DNA of 64,000 bases from an uncultured bacterium. GTDB taxonomy: Bacteria > Bacillota > Clostridia > Peptostreptococcales > Anaerovoracaceae. Shown piece after piece: positions 37,311 to 47,400 of this stretch (position 1 is the stretch's first letter; each line of letters opens with the position of its first letter). The DNA lies in assembly GCA_905214195.1 (NCBI GenBank), contig CAJMLH010000005.1, forward strand, positions 1 to 64,000, in the 5' to 3' direction. The position numbers were made by a program, and so were the translations under genes. The notes under the pieces were generated by a model. That model did no database searches, was not told the DNA's origin, and saw only the letters and a list, made by a program, of their open reading frames with translations.

Positions 37311-37871
37311 ATGATTTACGCAAGCGATTTTAGAAAAGGTATTACTTTTGAAATTAACGGAGAACCTCATGTAGTTTTGGATTTCCAACATGTTAAGCCC
37401 GGTAAAGGCGCTGCTTTTGTAAGAACAAAATACAGAAATATACTTACAGGGGCAACAAGAGAAGAAGCATTCAACCCTGATGACAAATTCCCTAAAGCTC
37501 ACATAGATACAAAGGTTATGCAGTATCTTTACAATGACGGAGAGCTTTATTACTTCATGGATCAGGAAACTTATGAACAAGTACCTTTGATGTATGAGCA
37601 AGTTGAAGATGCAATGAGATTCTTAAGAGAAAACGATGAAGCAACAATTAAATTCTATAAAGGAAACGCTTTCCTTGTAGAAGCACCTAACTTTGTAGAC
37701 CTTAAAGTAATAGAAACAGAGCCGGGAGTTAAAGGAAACACCGCAACGAATGTTACAAAGGCTGCCACAGTTGAAACAGGTGCCGTGATTCAGGTTCCTA
37801 TCTTTATTGAAGAAGGTGAAGTTATTCAGATTGATACAAGAACCGGAGAATATCTCGGCCGTTCCAAATAA
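37311..37871 (+). CDS. efp: Translation elongation factor P
   Basis: EF-P relieves ribosome stalling at polyproline. The 186 residues contain the three beta-barrel domains. The tip loop is VKPGKGAAF with K32, the Bacillus-type modification site. The C-terminal signature [13 protein letters not shown] is complete. Confidence 0.98.
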   Translation: MIYASDFRKGITFEINGEPHVVLDFQHVKPGKGAAFVRTKYRNILTGATREEAFNPDDKFPKAHIDTKVMQYLYNDGELYYFMDQETYEQVPLMYEQVEDAMRFLRENDEATIKFYKGNAFLVEAPNFVDLKVIETEPGVKGNTATNVTKAATVETGAVIQVPIFIEEGEVIQIDTRTGEYLGRSK

Positions 37872-37887
37872 GAATATCATATGACAA

Positions 37888-37917
37888 GCGGGGCGATTCT
37901 TCGTCCCGCATTCGTTG
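37888..37917 (+). terminator. Strong hairpin between efp and mltG
   Basis: GCGGGGCGA (37888-37896) and TCGTCCCGC (37901-37909) form a 9-bp stem with one G-U pair and a 4-base loop. No T-run follows directly, so it may reduce read-through or protect the efp 3' end rather than terminate. Confidence 0.45.
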
Positions 37918-37950
37918 ATTTTAACCTAAGCATAAACGACGAGGTAACAG

Positions 37951-39021
37951 ATGATAAATTCGGAATTCATAAAAAACAACAAAAAAGCTGCAATAGCAAT
38001 CATAGCAGCAGCAATTGCAATACTTATTCTTGCAGTGGGATTTACTGCATACAGCAGTGGCCTTGGTCCTGCAGATAAGACGGATGATGAGCCTATCACG
38101 GTAAATATTCCGCAAGGAAGCGGAGCCATGAATATAATAGATATTCTCGATGAAAACGGATTGATTAAAAATCTTACCATGGCTAAAATACATATGAAAA
38201 TAGGCGGATATGATTCCCTGCAGGCCAACACATACATATTTTCCAAAGATATGGGGCTGAAAGAAATCTTAAAGGCCATAGATACAGGGGATTTCAACTA
38301 CCTTTCCAAAAACCAGTTTACGCTGGTAGAGGGTTCTACGCTGCCTCAGTATGCTGCTGCCATCGCAGAGAAACTTCCGTTTACTGAAGAAGAGATACTA
38401 TCTGTATGGAACGACAAGACTTATCTAAGCAATTTGATTGATAAATACTGGTTTTTAACTGACGAAATACTTCAAAACGGAATAATGTATCCTCTTGAAG
38501 GTTATCTTTACCCCGAAACATATATCATCACTGATGAAAATGCAACAATAGAAGAGATTACAGATATAATACTTACCATGACTGATTCCAAACTTTCAGA
38601 AAGAAGGAAAGACATAGAAAAAAGCGGGAGAACTGTTCACGAATTTTTATCTCTTACCTCTGTAGTTGAAACGGAATCTCTGTTTAAAAAAGACAGACCG
38701 ATAATTGCCGGAGTATTTATAAACAGATTAAACGAGGATATGCCGCTGCAAAGTGATATTACTGTGCTTTACGCTCTTCAAGAAAAAAGAGTAGATGTCA
38801 CTTATAAAGATATCGAGGTAGAATCCAAGTACAACACTTACAAATACACCGGTCTGCCGGTAGGTCCTGTATGTTCGCCTTCTGCACCGGCGATGGATGA
38901 TGTGCTTAATTACGAAAAGTCCGACTATCTGTTTTTCTTTGCCAAAGAGGACGGAGAAGTAATATACTCCAAAACTTTTGAAGAACATCAGAAAGCCGTC
39001 GATGAAAACATGTGGTACTGA
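37951..39021 (+). CDS. mltG: Endolytic murein transglycosylase MltG
   Basis: MltG cuts nascent peptidoglycan glycan strands. The 356 residues start with a short cytoplasmic part and a membrane helix (about 12-33). The extracellular YceG domain follows, with VEGSTLPQYAAAIAEKL, LEGYLYPETY, the catalytic Glu in SVVETES, and NTYKYTGLPVGPVCSPSAPA. GAGG lies upstream of the ATG. It heads the mltG-trmR-trhP group known from Bacillus. Confidence 0.95.
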   Translation: MINSEFIKNNKKAAIAIIAAAIAILILAVGFTAYSSGLGPADKTDDEPITVNIPQGSGAMNIIDILDENGLIKNLTMAKIHMKIGGYDSLQANTYIFSKDMGLKEILKAIDTGDFNYLSKNQFTLVEGSTLPQYAAAIAEKLPFTEEEILSVWNDKTYLSNLIDKYWFLTDEILQNGIMYPLEGYLYPETYIITDENATIEEITDIILTMTDSKLSERRKDIEKSGRTVHEFLSLTSVVETESLFKKDRPIIAGVFINRLNEDMPLQSDITVLYALQEKRVDVTYKDIEVESKYNTYKYTGLPVGPVCSPSAPAMDDVLNYEKSDYLFFFAKEDGEVIYSKTFEEHQKAVDENMWY

Positions 39022-39022
39022 T

Positions 39023-39670
39023 ATGAATATTACAAATGACAGCGTTACTCAATATATAAACGGATTTTATACACCTCTTGACGACAGCCTTTCAGAACTG
39101 AGAGCCAAAGCAGAGGATGCGCATGTTCCTATTATTCTTAAAGAAACCGAAAGTTTTTTGGGATTTATTATCAGGCTTTTACAGCCGGCAAAAATCCTTG
39201 AAATAGGTACTGCTGTAGGGTATTCTTCATCGTTTTTCGCTAAACTTGGTGCAGATGTCATATCTGTAGAAAAAGATGAAACTGTTGCCAGGCAAGCAAA
39301 GTTCAACATAGAATCCCTTGGTCTTTCAGGCAAAATACAGATATTTACCGGTGACGGTGAAGAAGTGATAAAAAGTTTATCAAAAGATTTATGTGATTTC
39401 GACATGGTATTTATAGATGCGGCTAAAAGTCACTATAAGAGATTTCTTGACGCATCGCTTCCTCTCTGCAAAGACGGAGCCGTCATAATATCCGATAATG
39501 TTCTTTTAAAGGCTGCAACAGCCTCAGATGAATTCGACCCTAACGGCCGATTCAAAACAAATATAAAAAAAATGCGCCAATATCTCAATTATATTTCAGA
39601 ACATCCCGATTTGGATACTGTAGTTCTGTCATGTGGAGACGGATTGGCGCTGAGCAGGTACAGAAAATGA
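39023..39670 (+). CDS. trmR: SAM-dependent O-methyltransferase, probable tRNA methyltransferase TrmR
   Basis: The 215-residue class I methyltransferase has SAM motif ILEIGTAVGYSS, the metal site VFIDAAKSHY and IISDNVL. In Bacillus the gene in this position (yrrM/trmR) methylates 5-hydroxyuridine at tRNA position 34 to 5-methoxyuridine. The next gene is the matching hydroxylation factor. The ATG follows the mltG stop by one base without a clear ribosome site, which suggests translational coupling. Confidence 0.9.
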   Translation: MNITNDSVTQYINGFYTPLDDSLSELRAKAEDAHVPIILKETESFLGFIIRLLQPAKILEIGTAVGYSSSFFAKLGADVISVEKDETVARQAKFNIESLGLSGKIQIFTGDGEEVIKSLSKDLCDFDMVFIDAAKSHYKRFLDASLPLCKDGAVIISDNVLLKAATASDEFDPNGRFKTNIKKMRQYLNYISEHPDLDTVVLSCGDGLALSRYRK

Positions 39671-40899
39671 TAAAACCCGAATTATTAGCCCCGGCAGGGG
39701 ATTTGGAAAAACTAAAAATTGCCGTAATGTACGGAGCAGATGCCGTATATTTCGGCGGAGAAAGCTTTTCGCTCCGTGCAGGAGCCGGAAACTTCACGCT
39801 TGAAGAGATGAAAGAGGGCATAGCCTTTGCCCACGAGCACAATGTCAAATGTCATATGACTTTGAATATTTTTGCACATAATGAAGATATTGGTCCGTTT
39901 ACGGAATATCTCAAAAGTGTAAAAGATATAGGTATAGACGCATTTATTGCAGCAGACCCGGGAGTCATATCCATGATACAGGAAATAATCCCCGATGCAG
40001 AAATTCACTTAAGTACGCAGGCGAATATGACAAACTACAGAACTGCAAAATTCTGGTACGATCAAGGAATTCGCCGTCTTGTTCTTGCAAGAGAACTGAC
40101 TCTTGATGAAATAAAAGAAGTGAGAAACAACATTCCAAAAGATATGGAAGTAGAGACATTTGTACACGGCGCTATGTGTATCTCATATTCAGGAAGATGT
40201 CTTTTAAGCAACTTTATGATAGAACGAGATGCAAACAGAGGAATGTGCGCCCACCCTTGCAGGTGGAAGTATGCCTTAGTTGAGCAAAAACGCCCGGGAG
40301 AATATTTCCCTGTTGAAGAAGATGACAGAGGCACATATATAATGAATTCAAAAGATTTATGTATGCTCAGGCATATTCCCGAGCTTATAGACGCAGGTAT
40401 ATCCTCTTTCAAAATAGAGGGCAGAATGAAGAGCGTATTTTATGTTGCTTCGGTAGTATCGGCTTACAGAAAAGCCATCGACGCTTATTGCAGCGACCCG
40501 GCTTCTTATGAATTTAACCCCCAGTGGTTTGAAGACATGTGCAAGGCAAGTCACCGTGAATTTACGACGGGATTTTATTTCCATAAACCGGACAATCTTG
40601 ATCAAAATTACAGAACCAGCGAGTATACAAGAGACTATTCCTTTGTCGGAATGGTCAAAAGCTATGACTCCGAAACAGGATATGCCATAGTTGAACAGAG
40701 AAACAAAATGGTTATCGGAGATAAAATCGAAATCTTCGGTCCGGGCATCGATTCCTTTGAACAGGATCTTAGAGAAATGTATGATGAAGAGGGAAACCCG
40801 ATAGAGTCAGCGCCTCATCCGCAACAAATACTTAAAATAAAGGTGGATAAGCCCGTAAAACCATTCTTTATGTTCAGAAAGAGAAAGGAAACAAAATAA
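39667..40899 (+). CDS. trhP: U32 family protein, probable tRNA U34 hydroxylation factor TrhP
   Basis: The 410 residues match the U32/TrhP family: PELLAPAGDLEKLKIAVMYG at the N-terminus, LSTQANMTNY, and the Cys cluster HGAMCISYSGRCLLSN with GMCAHPCRWKY. TrhP proteins take part in prephenate-dependent formation of 5-hydroxyuridine in tRNA. Its start overlaps the TrmR stop (ATGA), so the two enzymes of one pathway are coupled. Bacillus has two U32 genes here; this window has one. Confidence 0.9.
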   Translation: MIKPELLAPAGDLEKLKIAVMYGADAVYFGGESFSLRAGAGNFTLEEMKEGIAFAHEHNVKCHMTLNIFAHNEDIGPFTEYLKSVKDIGIDAFIAADPGVISMIQEIIPDAEIHLSTQANMTNYRTAKFWYDQGIRRLVLARELTLDEIKEVRNNIPKDMEVETFVHGAMCISYSGRCLLSNFMIERDANRGMCAHPCRWKYALVEQKRPGEYFPVEEDDRGTYIMNSKDLCMLRHIPELIDAGISSFKIEGRMKSVFYVASVVSAYRKAIDAYCSDPASYEFNPQWFEDMCKASHREFTTGFYFHKPDNLDQNYRTSEYTRDYSFVGMVKSYDSETGYAIVEQRNKMVIGDKIEIFGPGIDSFEQDLREMYDEEGNPIESAPHPQQILKIKVDKPVKPFFMFRKRKETK

Positions 40900-40900
40900 T

Positions 40901-42094
40901 ATGTTAACAGAGCCCGATAGTTTACCTGTGCGATTATGTATAATAATAATTTTTATAGCAATACACGGATTTTTTACAGCAGTAAATACAGCTATGATTT
41001 CATCAAGCCGTATTATAGAAAAAGATCAGGCTGCAATAAGACTAATACAGGTTGTTTCATGTATAGCCGGAGCATGGTTGTCCTTATATGATTGGAAAAT
41101 CGCTGTAATGTATGTAATCTTTTTCACGATATTCGCTCAGTATTTTCCTCACAAAATAGGACTTCAGCACGATGAGGGTATAACAAATAAACTCTCCGGA
41201 TTTATTGAAACATTATCAACGATATTGAGGCCGATTACTGCAATACTTATGCTTATCGCGAATGCTTTTTTGAAACTGTTTAAGCAAAAGACCCATGTAG
41301 AAGATGAGGCCTTTTCAGAAGAAGATGTTATGTCAATGCTTAAGGTGGGTCGTGAATCCGGAGTGCTTAAAGAAGAGGGCACCAAGATGATAAATTCAAT
41401 CTTTGCCTTTGATGATAAGCTGGCATACGAAATAATGACGCCGAGAACAGATGTATTTCTGATAGATATAGAAGATTCACCGGAAGAATATCTTGACGAA
41501 CTGATGAAACTCCGATATTCCAGAATACCTGTGTGCAAAGGCGACAGCGATAACATAATAGGAATACTGCATATAAAAGACTATTTGATAAAGGCTCGTG
41601 AGACAAGTTTTGAAAATGTGGATATAGAGGGGATCCTCAGAAAGGCTTACTTTGTTCCCGATACTAAGAATATAGATTCACTTTTCTTTGAATTGCAGAT
41701 GTCAAAACAGCAAATAGCCGTACTCATAGACGAATACGGCGGATTCAGCGGTATAGTTACCATGGAAGACATAATAGAACAGGTCATGGGTGATATAGAC
41801 GACGAATATGATGAAGAAGAGGAAATCATAGATAAGATTGACGATAACACTTATCTGGTAGACGGTGATGTGGATTTAGATGACCTTGATGAAGAAATAG
41901 GTATAGATTTAAAATCAGATACCAGTGAAACAATCGGTGGATTTTTGATTGATATTTTGGGAGAAATTCCTGACGAAAGAGATATGGGCAGAATAATTGA
42001 ATTTGAAGATTACAAGTTCAAGATAATGTCCGTCAAAGAAAGAAGAATAGAGCGTGTTAAAATCTATATGCTTGATAAAAAAAAGATTAATTGA
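40901..42094 (+). CDS. CorC/HlyC-type CBS-domain membrane protein
   Basis: The 397 residues hold a reduced DUF21-like membrane part (about 1-125, three to four helices), then two CBS domains (about 175-300, MTPRTDVFLIDI, YSRIPVCKGDSDNIIGILHIKD, VLIDEYGGFSGIVTMEDIIEQVMGDI written here in parts), an acidic linker and a CorC_HlyC domain (about 305-390, VDGDVDLDDLDEEIGI). Relatives take part in Mg2+ or Co2+ transport or efflux. It follows trhP after one base. Confidence 0.87.
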   Translation: MLTEPDSLPVRLCIIIIFIAIHGFFTAVNTAMISSSRIIEKDQAAIRLIQVVSCIAGAWLSLYDWKIAVMYVIFFTIFAQYFPHKIGLQHDEGITNKLSGFIETLSTILRPITAILMLIANAFLKLFKQKTHVEDEAFSEEDVMSMLKVGRESGVLKEEGTKMINSIFAFDDKLAYEIMTPRTDVFLIDIEDSPEEYLDELMKLRYSRIPVCKGDSDNIIGILHIKDYLIKARETSFENVDIEGILRKAYFVPDTKNIDSLFFELQMSKQQIAVLIDEYGGFSGIVTMEDIIEQVMGDIDDEYDEEEEIIDKIDDNTYLVDGDVDLDDLDEEIGIDLKSDTSETIGGFLIDILGEIPDERDMGRIIEFEDYKFKIMSVKERRIERVKIYMLDKKKIN

Positions 42095-42138
42095 TTTTCA
42101 ATGCCCTGTTTGATAAAATTATACTAATGTACTTGAGT

Positions 42139-42153
42139 GTCCTTACATAGGAC
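42139..42153 (+). other. Small hairpin before the oxidoreductase operon
   Basis: GTCCT-TACAT-AGGAC forms a 5-bp stem 36 bases before the NuoE-like gene. A TATACT box at 42120-42125 may be a -10; no -35 is clear. It could be an operator or an mRNA 5' structure. Confidence 0.3.
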
Positions 42154-42189
42154 AAAATGGATGTATTTTATTTTTTGAGAGGTACTAAT

Positions 42190-42708
42190 ATGAGTGAAAA
42201 AGTATGTAACTGCAATTGTGCCGAAAACAGAAAGGAACAGTTTAAAGAACTGCAGCCTGTTTTAGACCAGTATGCAAAGGTGCCGGGTAGCTTGATAACT
42301 ATCCTGCAAAAAGCTCAGGATATTTACGGTTATCTTTCCATAGATACCATAAATTACATATCCGATGCTACAGGTATCAAACCTGCTAAAATTTACGGTG
42401 TAGCCACTTTCTATGCACAGTTCAGATTGCAGCCTATAGGCAAATATCTTGTAATGCTTTGCCAGGGTACTGCATGTCATGTAAACGGTTCTGAAATGAT
42501 AGAAGAAGCCGTATGTGAACACCTGAACATAAAAGACGGAGAAACTACAGAAGACGGACTCTTTACTCTTAACAATGTTGCTTGTCTGGGTTGTTGCTCA
42601 CTGGCTCCTGTTATGATGATCAAGAGCGCTGACGGGGATGAAACTTACGGAAGCCTGACAAAGGACAAGGTTAAGCAGATCCTTGATGAAATAAGAGAAA
42701 GAGCATAG
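42190..42708 (+). CDS. nuoE: NuoE/HydC-like [2Fe-2S] subunit of an NADH-linked oxidoreductase complex (StnC-like)
   Basis: The 172 residues have the thioredoxin-like 24-kDa fold; the cluster ligands are in LCQGTACHVNG (CxxxxC) and VACLGCCSLAP (CxxxC). Subunits of this type relay electrons to or from the NuoF/HydB flavoprotein. The start is ATG 42190 behind GAGAGGT. It is the first of three genes in the same order as bifurcating complexes of the HydABC/Stn type; no quinone-reducing or proton-pumping Nuo genes are present. Confidence 0.93.
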   Translation: MSEKVCNCNCAENRKEQFKELQPVLDQYAKVPGSLITILQKAQDIYGYLSIDTINYISDATGIKPAKIYGVATFYAQFRLQPIGKYLVMLCQGTACHVNGSEMIEEAVCEHLNIKDGETTEDGLFTLNNVACLGCCSLAPVMMIKSADGDETYGSLTKDKVKQILDEIRERA

Positions 42709-42720
42709 GAGGTAAGAAGC

Positions 42721-44469
42721 ATGAGAGTAGTAGTAGGACAAGGCAGCTGCGGTATAGCATCAGGCGCTAAAAAGACCGCTGCCGAATTTGAAAAACAGAT
42801 TGCGGACAAAAACCTCGGCATAAATGTTGAGACTACAGGATGTGTAGGAACTTGCTATTTAGAACCTATCGTTGATGTATATGACGACGACGGTAAGATG
42901 ACAAGATATGTCAAAGTACAGCCTGCCGATGTAGAAGAAATAGTTGAAAGCCATCTGATAAACAAGACAGTTGCGGAAGACAAGTCCATTTCAAAAGAAG
43001 ATGAACAGTTCGTAGCTAAGCAGCAGAGAGTAGTTTTGAGAAACTGCGGAGTTATAAATCCGGAAGATATTAACGACTACATCGCTGTAGACGGATATAA
43101 GGCAATTGAAAAGGTTCTTACATCCATGAAGCCTGAAGATGTAATAGAAGAAATTAAGGTTTCCGGCCTCAGAGGAAGAGGTGGTGCGGGATTCCCGACT
43201 TGGTTCAAATGGAATGCCGCAAAGCAGAGTCCCGGAACTGAAAAATATCTGGTATGTAATGCCGACGAAGGAGACCCGGGTGCTTTCATGGACCGTTCCG
43301 TTCTTGAAGGAGACCCTCATTCTCTAATCGAAGGTATGATAATCGGCGGATACGCAATGGGAGCTTCTCAGGGCGTTATATACTGCCGTGCCGAATATCC
43401 TCTTGCTATCAAGAGACTTGAAATAGCTATGGCTCAAGCAAGAGAAAAAGGATATCTGGGAAAAAATATATTCAACAGCGGATTTGATTTTGATATCTAT
43501 ATCAAGGCAGGTGCAGGAGCATTCGTATGCGGTGAAGAAACTGCTCTTATCGCTTCACTTGAGGGTGAAAGAGGTATGCCGAGACTTAAACCTCCTTTCC
43601 CTGCTGCAAAAGGATTCTGGCAGAAGCCTACAGATATCAACAATGTTGAAACACTGGCAAATGTACCTTGGATCATATATAACGGCGGTGAAGCTTTCGG
43701 TTCAATGGGAACTGAAAAGAGTAAGGGTACAAAAGTATTCGCTTTAGCAGGTAAGATTAAGAAAGGCGGACTTGTTGAAGTTCCGATGGGTCTTACTCTT
43801 AAAGATGTAATCTTCGGTATCGGCGGCGGTATTAAGAATGACAGAAAATTCAAAGCCGTACAGATGGGAGGACCTTCCGGCGGATGTATTCCGGCAGAAC
43901 TTATAGATACTCCTGTAACTTATGAAGATATAAATAAGACAGGCGCCATCGTAGGTTCCGGCGGTATGATAGTTATGGACGAAGACACTTGCATGGTAGA
44001 CATGGCAAGATACTTCCTCAACTTTACTCGTGATGAATCATGCGGTAAATGTAACTACTGCCGTATAGGTACCAAGAGAATGCTTGAGATATTAGAAAGA
44101 ATAACAAGAGGAGAAGGACAGGACGGCGACATAGAAAAGCTTGAAGAACTGGCTATGAAAATAAAAGACGGTTCTCTCTGCGGTCTGGGACAGACTGCTC
44201 CTAACCCTGTTCTGACTACTCTGAAATACTTCAGAAACGAATATGAAGACCATATCTACAATCATAAGTGTACTGCCGGTTCATGTAAAGCCCTGGTTAC
44301 TTACACCATCACAGATAAGTGTACAGGATGTACAGCTTGTTCCAGAAAGTGCCCTGTAGGCGCAATTACAGGAACAGTAAAGAATCAGCATGTAATCGAC
44401 AAAGATAAGTGTATCAAGTGCGGTAAGTGTCTTGAAACATGTAGATTTGGCGCAATAGAAAAGAAATAG
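42721..44469 (+). CDS. nuoF: NuoF/HydB-like NADH-binding flavoprotein (StnB-like)
   Basis: The 582 residues contain an N-terminal thioredoxin-like [2Fe-2S] domain (C10, C41, C45), the FMN/NADH core (GRGGAGFPTWFKWNAAK, NADEGDPGAFMDRSVLEGDP), the [4Fe-4S] segment ESCGKCNYCRIGTKRML, and a C-terminal two-cluster ferredoxin (CTGCTACSRKCPVGAI, CIKCGKCLETCRFGAI). The extra N- and C-terminal cluster domains mark the HydB/Stn/Hnd type rather than respiratory NuoF. HydB-type subunits are the proposed bifurcation site in related complexes. Confidence 0.95.
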   Translation: MRVVVGQGSCGIASGAKKTAAEFEKQIADKNLGINVETTGCVGTCYLEPIVDVYDDDGKMTRYVKVQPADVEEIVESHLINKTVAEDKSISKEDEQFVAKQQRVVLRNCGVINPEDINDYIAVDGYKAIEKVLTSMKPEDVIEEIKVSGLRGRGGAGFPTWFKWNAAKQSPGTEKYLVCNADEGDPGAFMDRSVLEGDPHSLIEGMIIGGYAMGASQGVIYCRAEYPLAIKRLEIAMAQAREKGYLGKNIFNSGFDFDIYIKAGAGAFVCGEETALIASLEGERGMPRLKPPFPAAKGFWQKPTDINNVETLANVPWIIYNGGEAFGSMGTEKSKGTKVFALAGKIKKGGLVEVPMGLTLKDVIFGIGGGIKNDRKFKAVQMGGPSGGCIPAELIDTPVTYEDINKTGAIVGSGGMIVMDEDTCMVDMARYFLNFTRDESCGKCNYCRIGTKRMLEILERITRGEGQDGDIEKLEELAMKIKDGSLCGLGQTAPNPVLTTLKYFRNEYEDHIYNHKCTAGSCKALVTYTITDKCTGCTACSRKCPVGAITGTVKNQHVIDKDKCIKCGKCLETCRFGAIEKK

Positions 44470-44485
44470 GGGAGGAGGAAAAAAT

Positions 44486-47400
44486 ATGAACAAGTTCAGA
44501 CTTAATATAAACGGCAAAGAAGTAACAGGCGTTGCCGGTCAGACCATTCTGGAAGTTGCAAGAGAAAACGACATTTTTATTCCTACTCTGTGCTATGACG
44601 AAAGAACCAAAATTTACGGTTCCTGCGGACTGTGTATGTGCGAAGTTGAAGGAAATCCTAAACTTTGCAAAGCTTGTGCAACAGAAATCGCACCGGGAAT
44701 GGTTATCAGAACAAATACAGAAAGAGTAATCGAGTCCAGAAAAACCAATCTGGAACTGCTTCTTTCAAATCATACGGGAGATTGCAGACCTCCTTGCGTA
44801 CTGGCTTGTCCGGGACAGACAGACTGTCAGGGATATGTTGGATTGATTGCCAACGGAGAATACGAAAAAGCTTTAGAATTGATAAAGGATAAAATTCCGC
44901 TTCCTGCATCACTGGGAAGAGTTTGTCCTCATCCATGTGAAGAAGCATGCAGAAGAGGTCTTGTAGACGAACCTGTTTCAATTCAGCAGCTCAAGAGATT
45001 TGCAGCAGATGTGGACCTTGAGGGAGATGTATTTGTTCCTGAATGTGAAGAAGCAACAGGCAAGAGCGTTGCTGTCATCGGCGGCGGTCCTATGGGATTA
45101 TCAGCTGCTTACTTCTTAAGACAGATGGGACATGATGTTACTATATTTGAATCAATGCCTAATGCAGGAGGTATGCTCAGATACGGAATTCCTGAATACA
45201 GACTTCCTAAAGCTGTTTTAGATGAAGAAATTGCAACTATCGAAAGCATGGGTGTTGAAATAATCACCAATACTAAAGTAGGGGCAGACATACCTTTTGA
45301 AACTATCAGAAGCGATTACGACGCTGTTCTCCTTGGTATCGGAGCTTGGGTATCCACAGGTGTGGGATGCAAGGGTGAAGATGCAGAAGGCGTTATCGGC
45401 GGTATTGATTTCCTCAGAAGAGTAGTAAGAAATGAAGAAATCGGAATGGGCAAAAAAGTTGCCATAGTCGGCGGAGGAAACACCGCTATGGACGCATGCA
45501 GAACTGCTGTAAGACTGGGTGCAGACAAGGTTTACAACATCTACAGAAGAACTAAGGATGAAATGCCTGCCGACATGGTGGAAATCGAAGAAGCCGAGGA
45601 AGAAGGCGTAATCTTCAAAAACCTTACAAATCCTATAGAAGTAATCAAAGATGAAAACGGTCATGTAAAACAAGTTGTTCTTCAAGTTATGGAGCTTGGC
45701 GAACCTGATGCCTCCGGCAGAAGAAAACCTGTTCCTGTTGAAGGAAAAACTGAAACTCTTGACATAGATACCATGATTCTTGCCATAGGTCAGGCAGTAG
45801 ACGCTACAATGTTTGACTGCGATAAGACAAGAAAGAATGCTATAGCATATGACCCTGACACATTTATGACCAGCATTCCGGGTGTATTTGCAGGCGGAGA
45901 CTGCGGTAATGATAAAATTTCAATTGCTATCGAAGCTATCTCTGATGCAAGAAAAGCAGCTGACAGCATAGACGCATACCTTTACGGAGAAATTCTCAAA
46001 TACGAAAAGCCTTATGTAGTAGAAAGAGATGATATTACAGAAAAGACTTTTGAAGACAGAGAAAGAATGTGCAGACCTGAAATCCCGCAGCTTTCTCCTG
46101 AAGAAAGAAAAGATAATTTCAGCGAAGTTATTCCTTGCGGATTCACAGAAGAACAGGCTGTTGCAGAAGCCTCAAGATGTCTTGAATGCGGATGCCACGA
46201 CTACTTTGAATGTAAACTGATTGATTTTGCAAACCAGTATGATGTTCATCCTGAAAGATTCGCAGGCGAAAAGAATGCTATAGAATTTGAAGATAATCAT
46301 CCGTTCATCGTTCGTGACCCTAACAAGTGTATACTCTGCGGACTTTGCGTAAGAGTCTGCGACGAAGTTATGGGAGTAGGTGCTTTAGGTCTTGTACACA
46401 GAGGTTTCGATACTGTAGTTAAGCCTAATATGGAAAAACCTCTTATCGAATCGGGATGTATATCCTGCGGTCAGTGCGTAAGCGTATGTCCTACAGGAGC
46501 TCTTCAGGAAAGAACTACAATGATAAAGGAAACTCCTGTGGAAACAGAAGTAACCGATACAACATGCTCTTACTGTTCAGTAGGATGCAGCCTCAAGCTG
46601 GAATCATGCGGAGATATGCTTATCAAGGCTAACCCTGACAAAGAAGGTGCAGTAAATAAAGGTCTCATTTGCGGTAAGGGTAAGTGGGGATTTGACTGCT
46701 CAATGTTAGAAGATAAACTTGAAGATCCGCTTGTTAAGGAAGACGGAAACTTCAGAGAAGCTGATTATCATGAGGTACTCGTTCTGATTGCCAAGAGATG
46801 TCAGTCCATCGCTGCCAAATACGGAAAAGACTCCGTTGCTGTAGCGGTTTCCGACAGATACACAAACGAAGAAGCTTACGCTGTTAAGATGATGGCGGAA
46901 GCTATGGGAGCAAAGGTTCTCTGTATGAACAACAGAGAAAGCGGTCTCAAGGCTGTAACAGGTCTTGACGCTTCACCTAACACTATAGATGAACTGCTTT
47001 CAACCAACTTAATTCTTAAAGTAGGCTTTGAAGATGCAAAATCAAGAGTAATAGCGCTCAAGATTAAGCAGGCAGAAGAAGCAGGAGCTAAAGTAGTAAC
47101 TCTTTGCAACGGTGAAAACAGCCTCGGTTTCCTCAAAGAAATCGCAAAAGCTATTATAGACAGCGGAAAGGCTAAGAAAGTTTCAGGATACGACGAATTT
47201 GCAGCATCTCTTGACAATGTTAAGGTAAGCGATGAAGCTAAGGCTATCGCAGACCAGTATCTGGCAGCCAAAAAGGCTATGATAGTTTACCAGCAGAACT
47301 TCCTGACTGTAGACGGCGCTAAATTAGTTGCAGATATCGCAATGCTTTCCGGTCATATCGGAACTCCAAGAGACGGTATACTGCAAGTTAAGGCAAAGAA

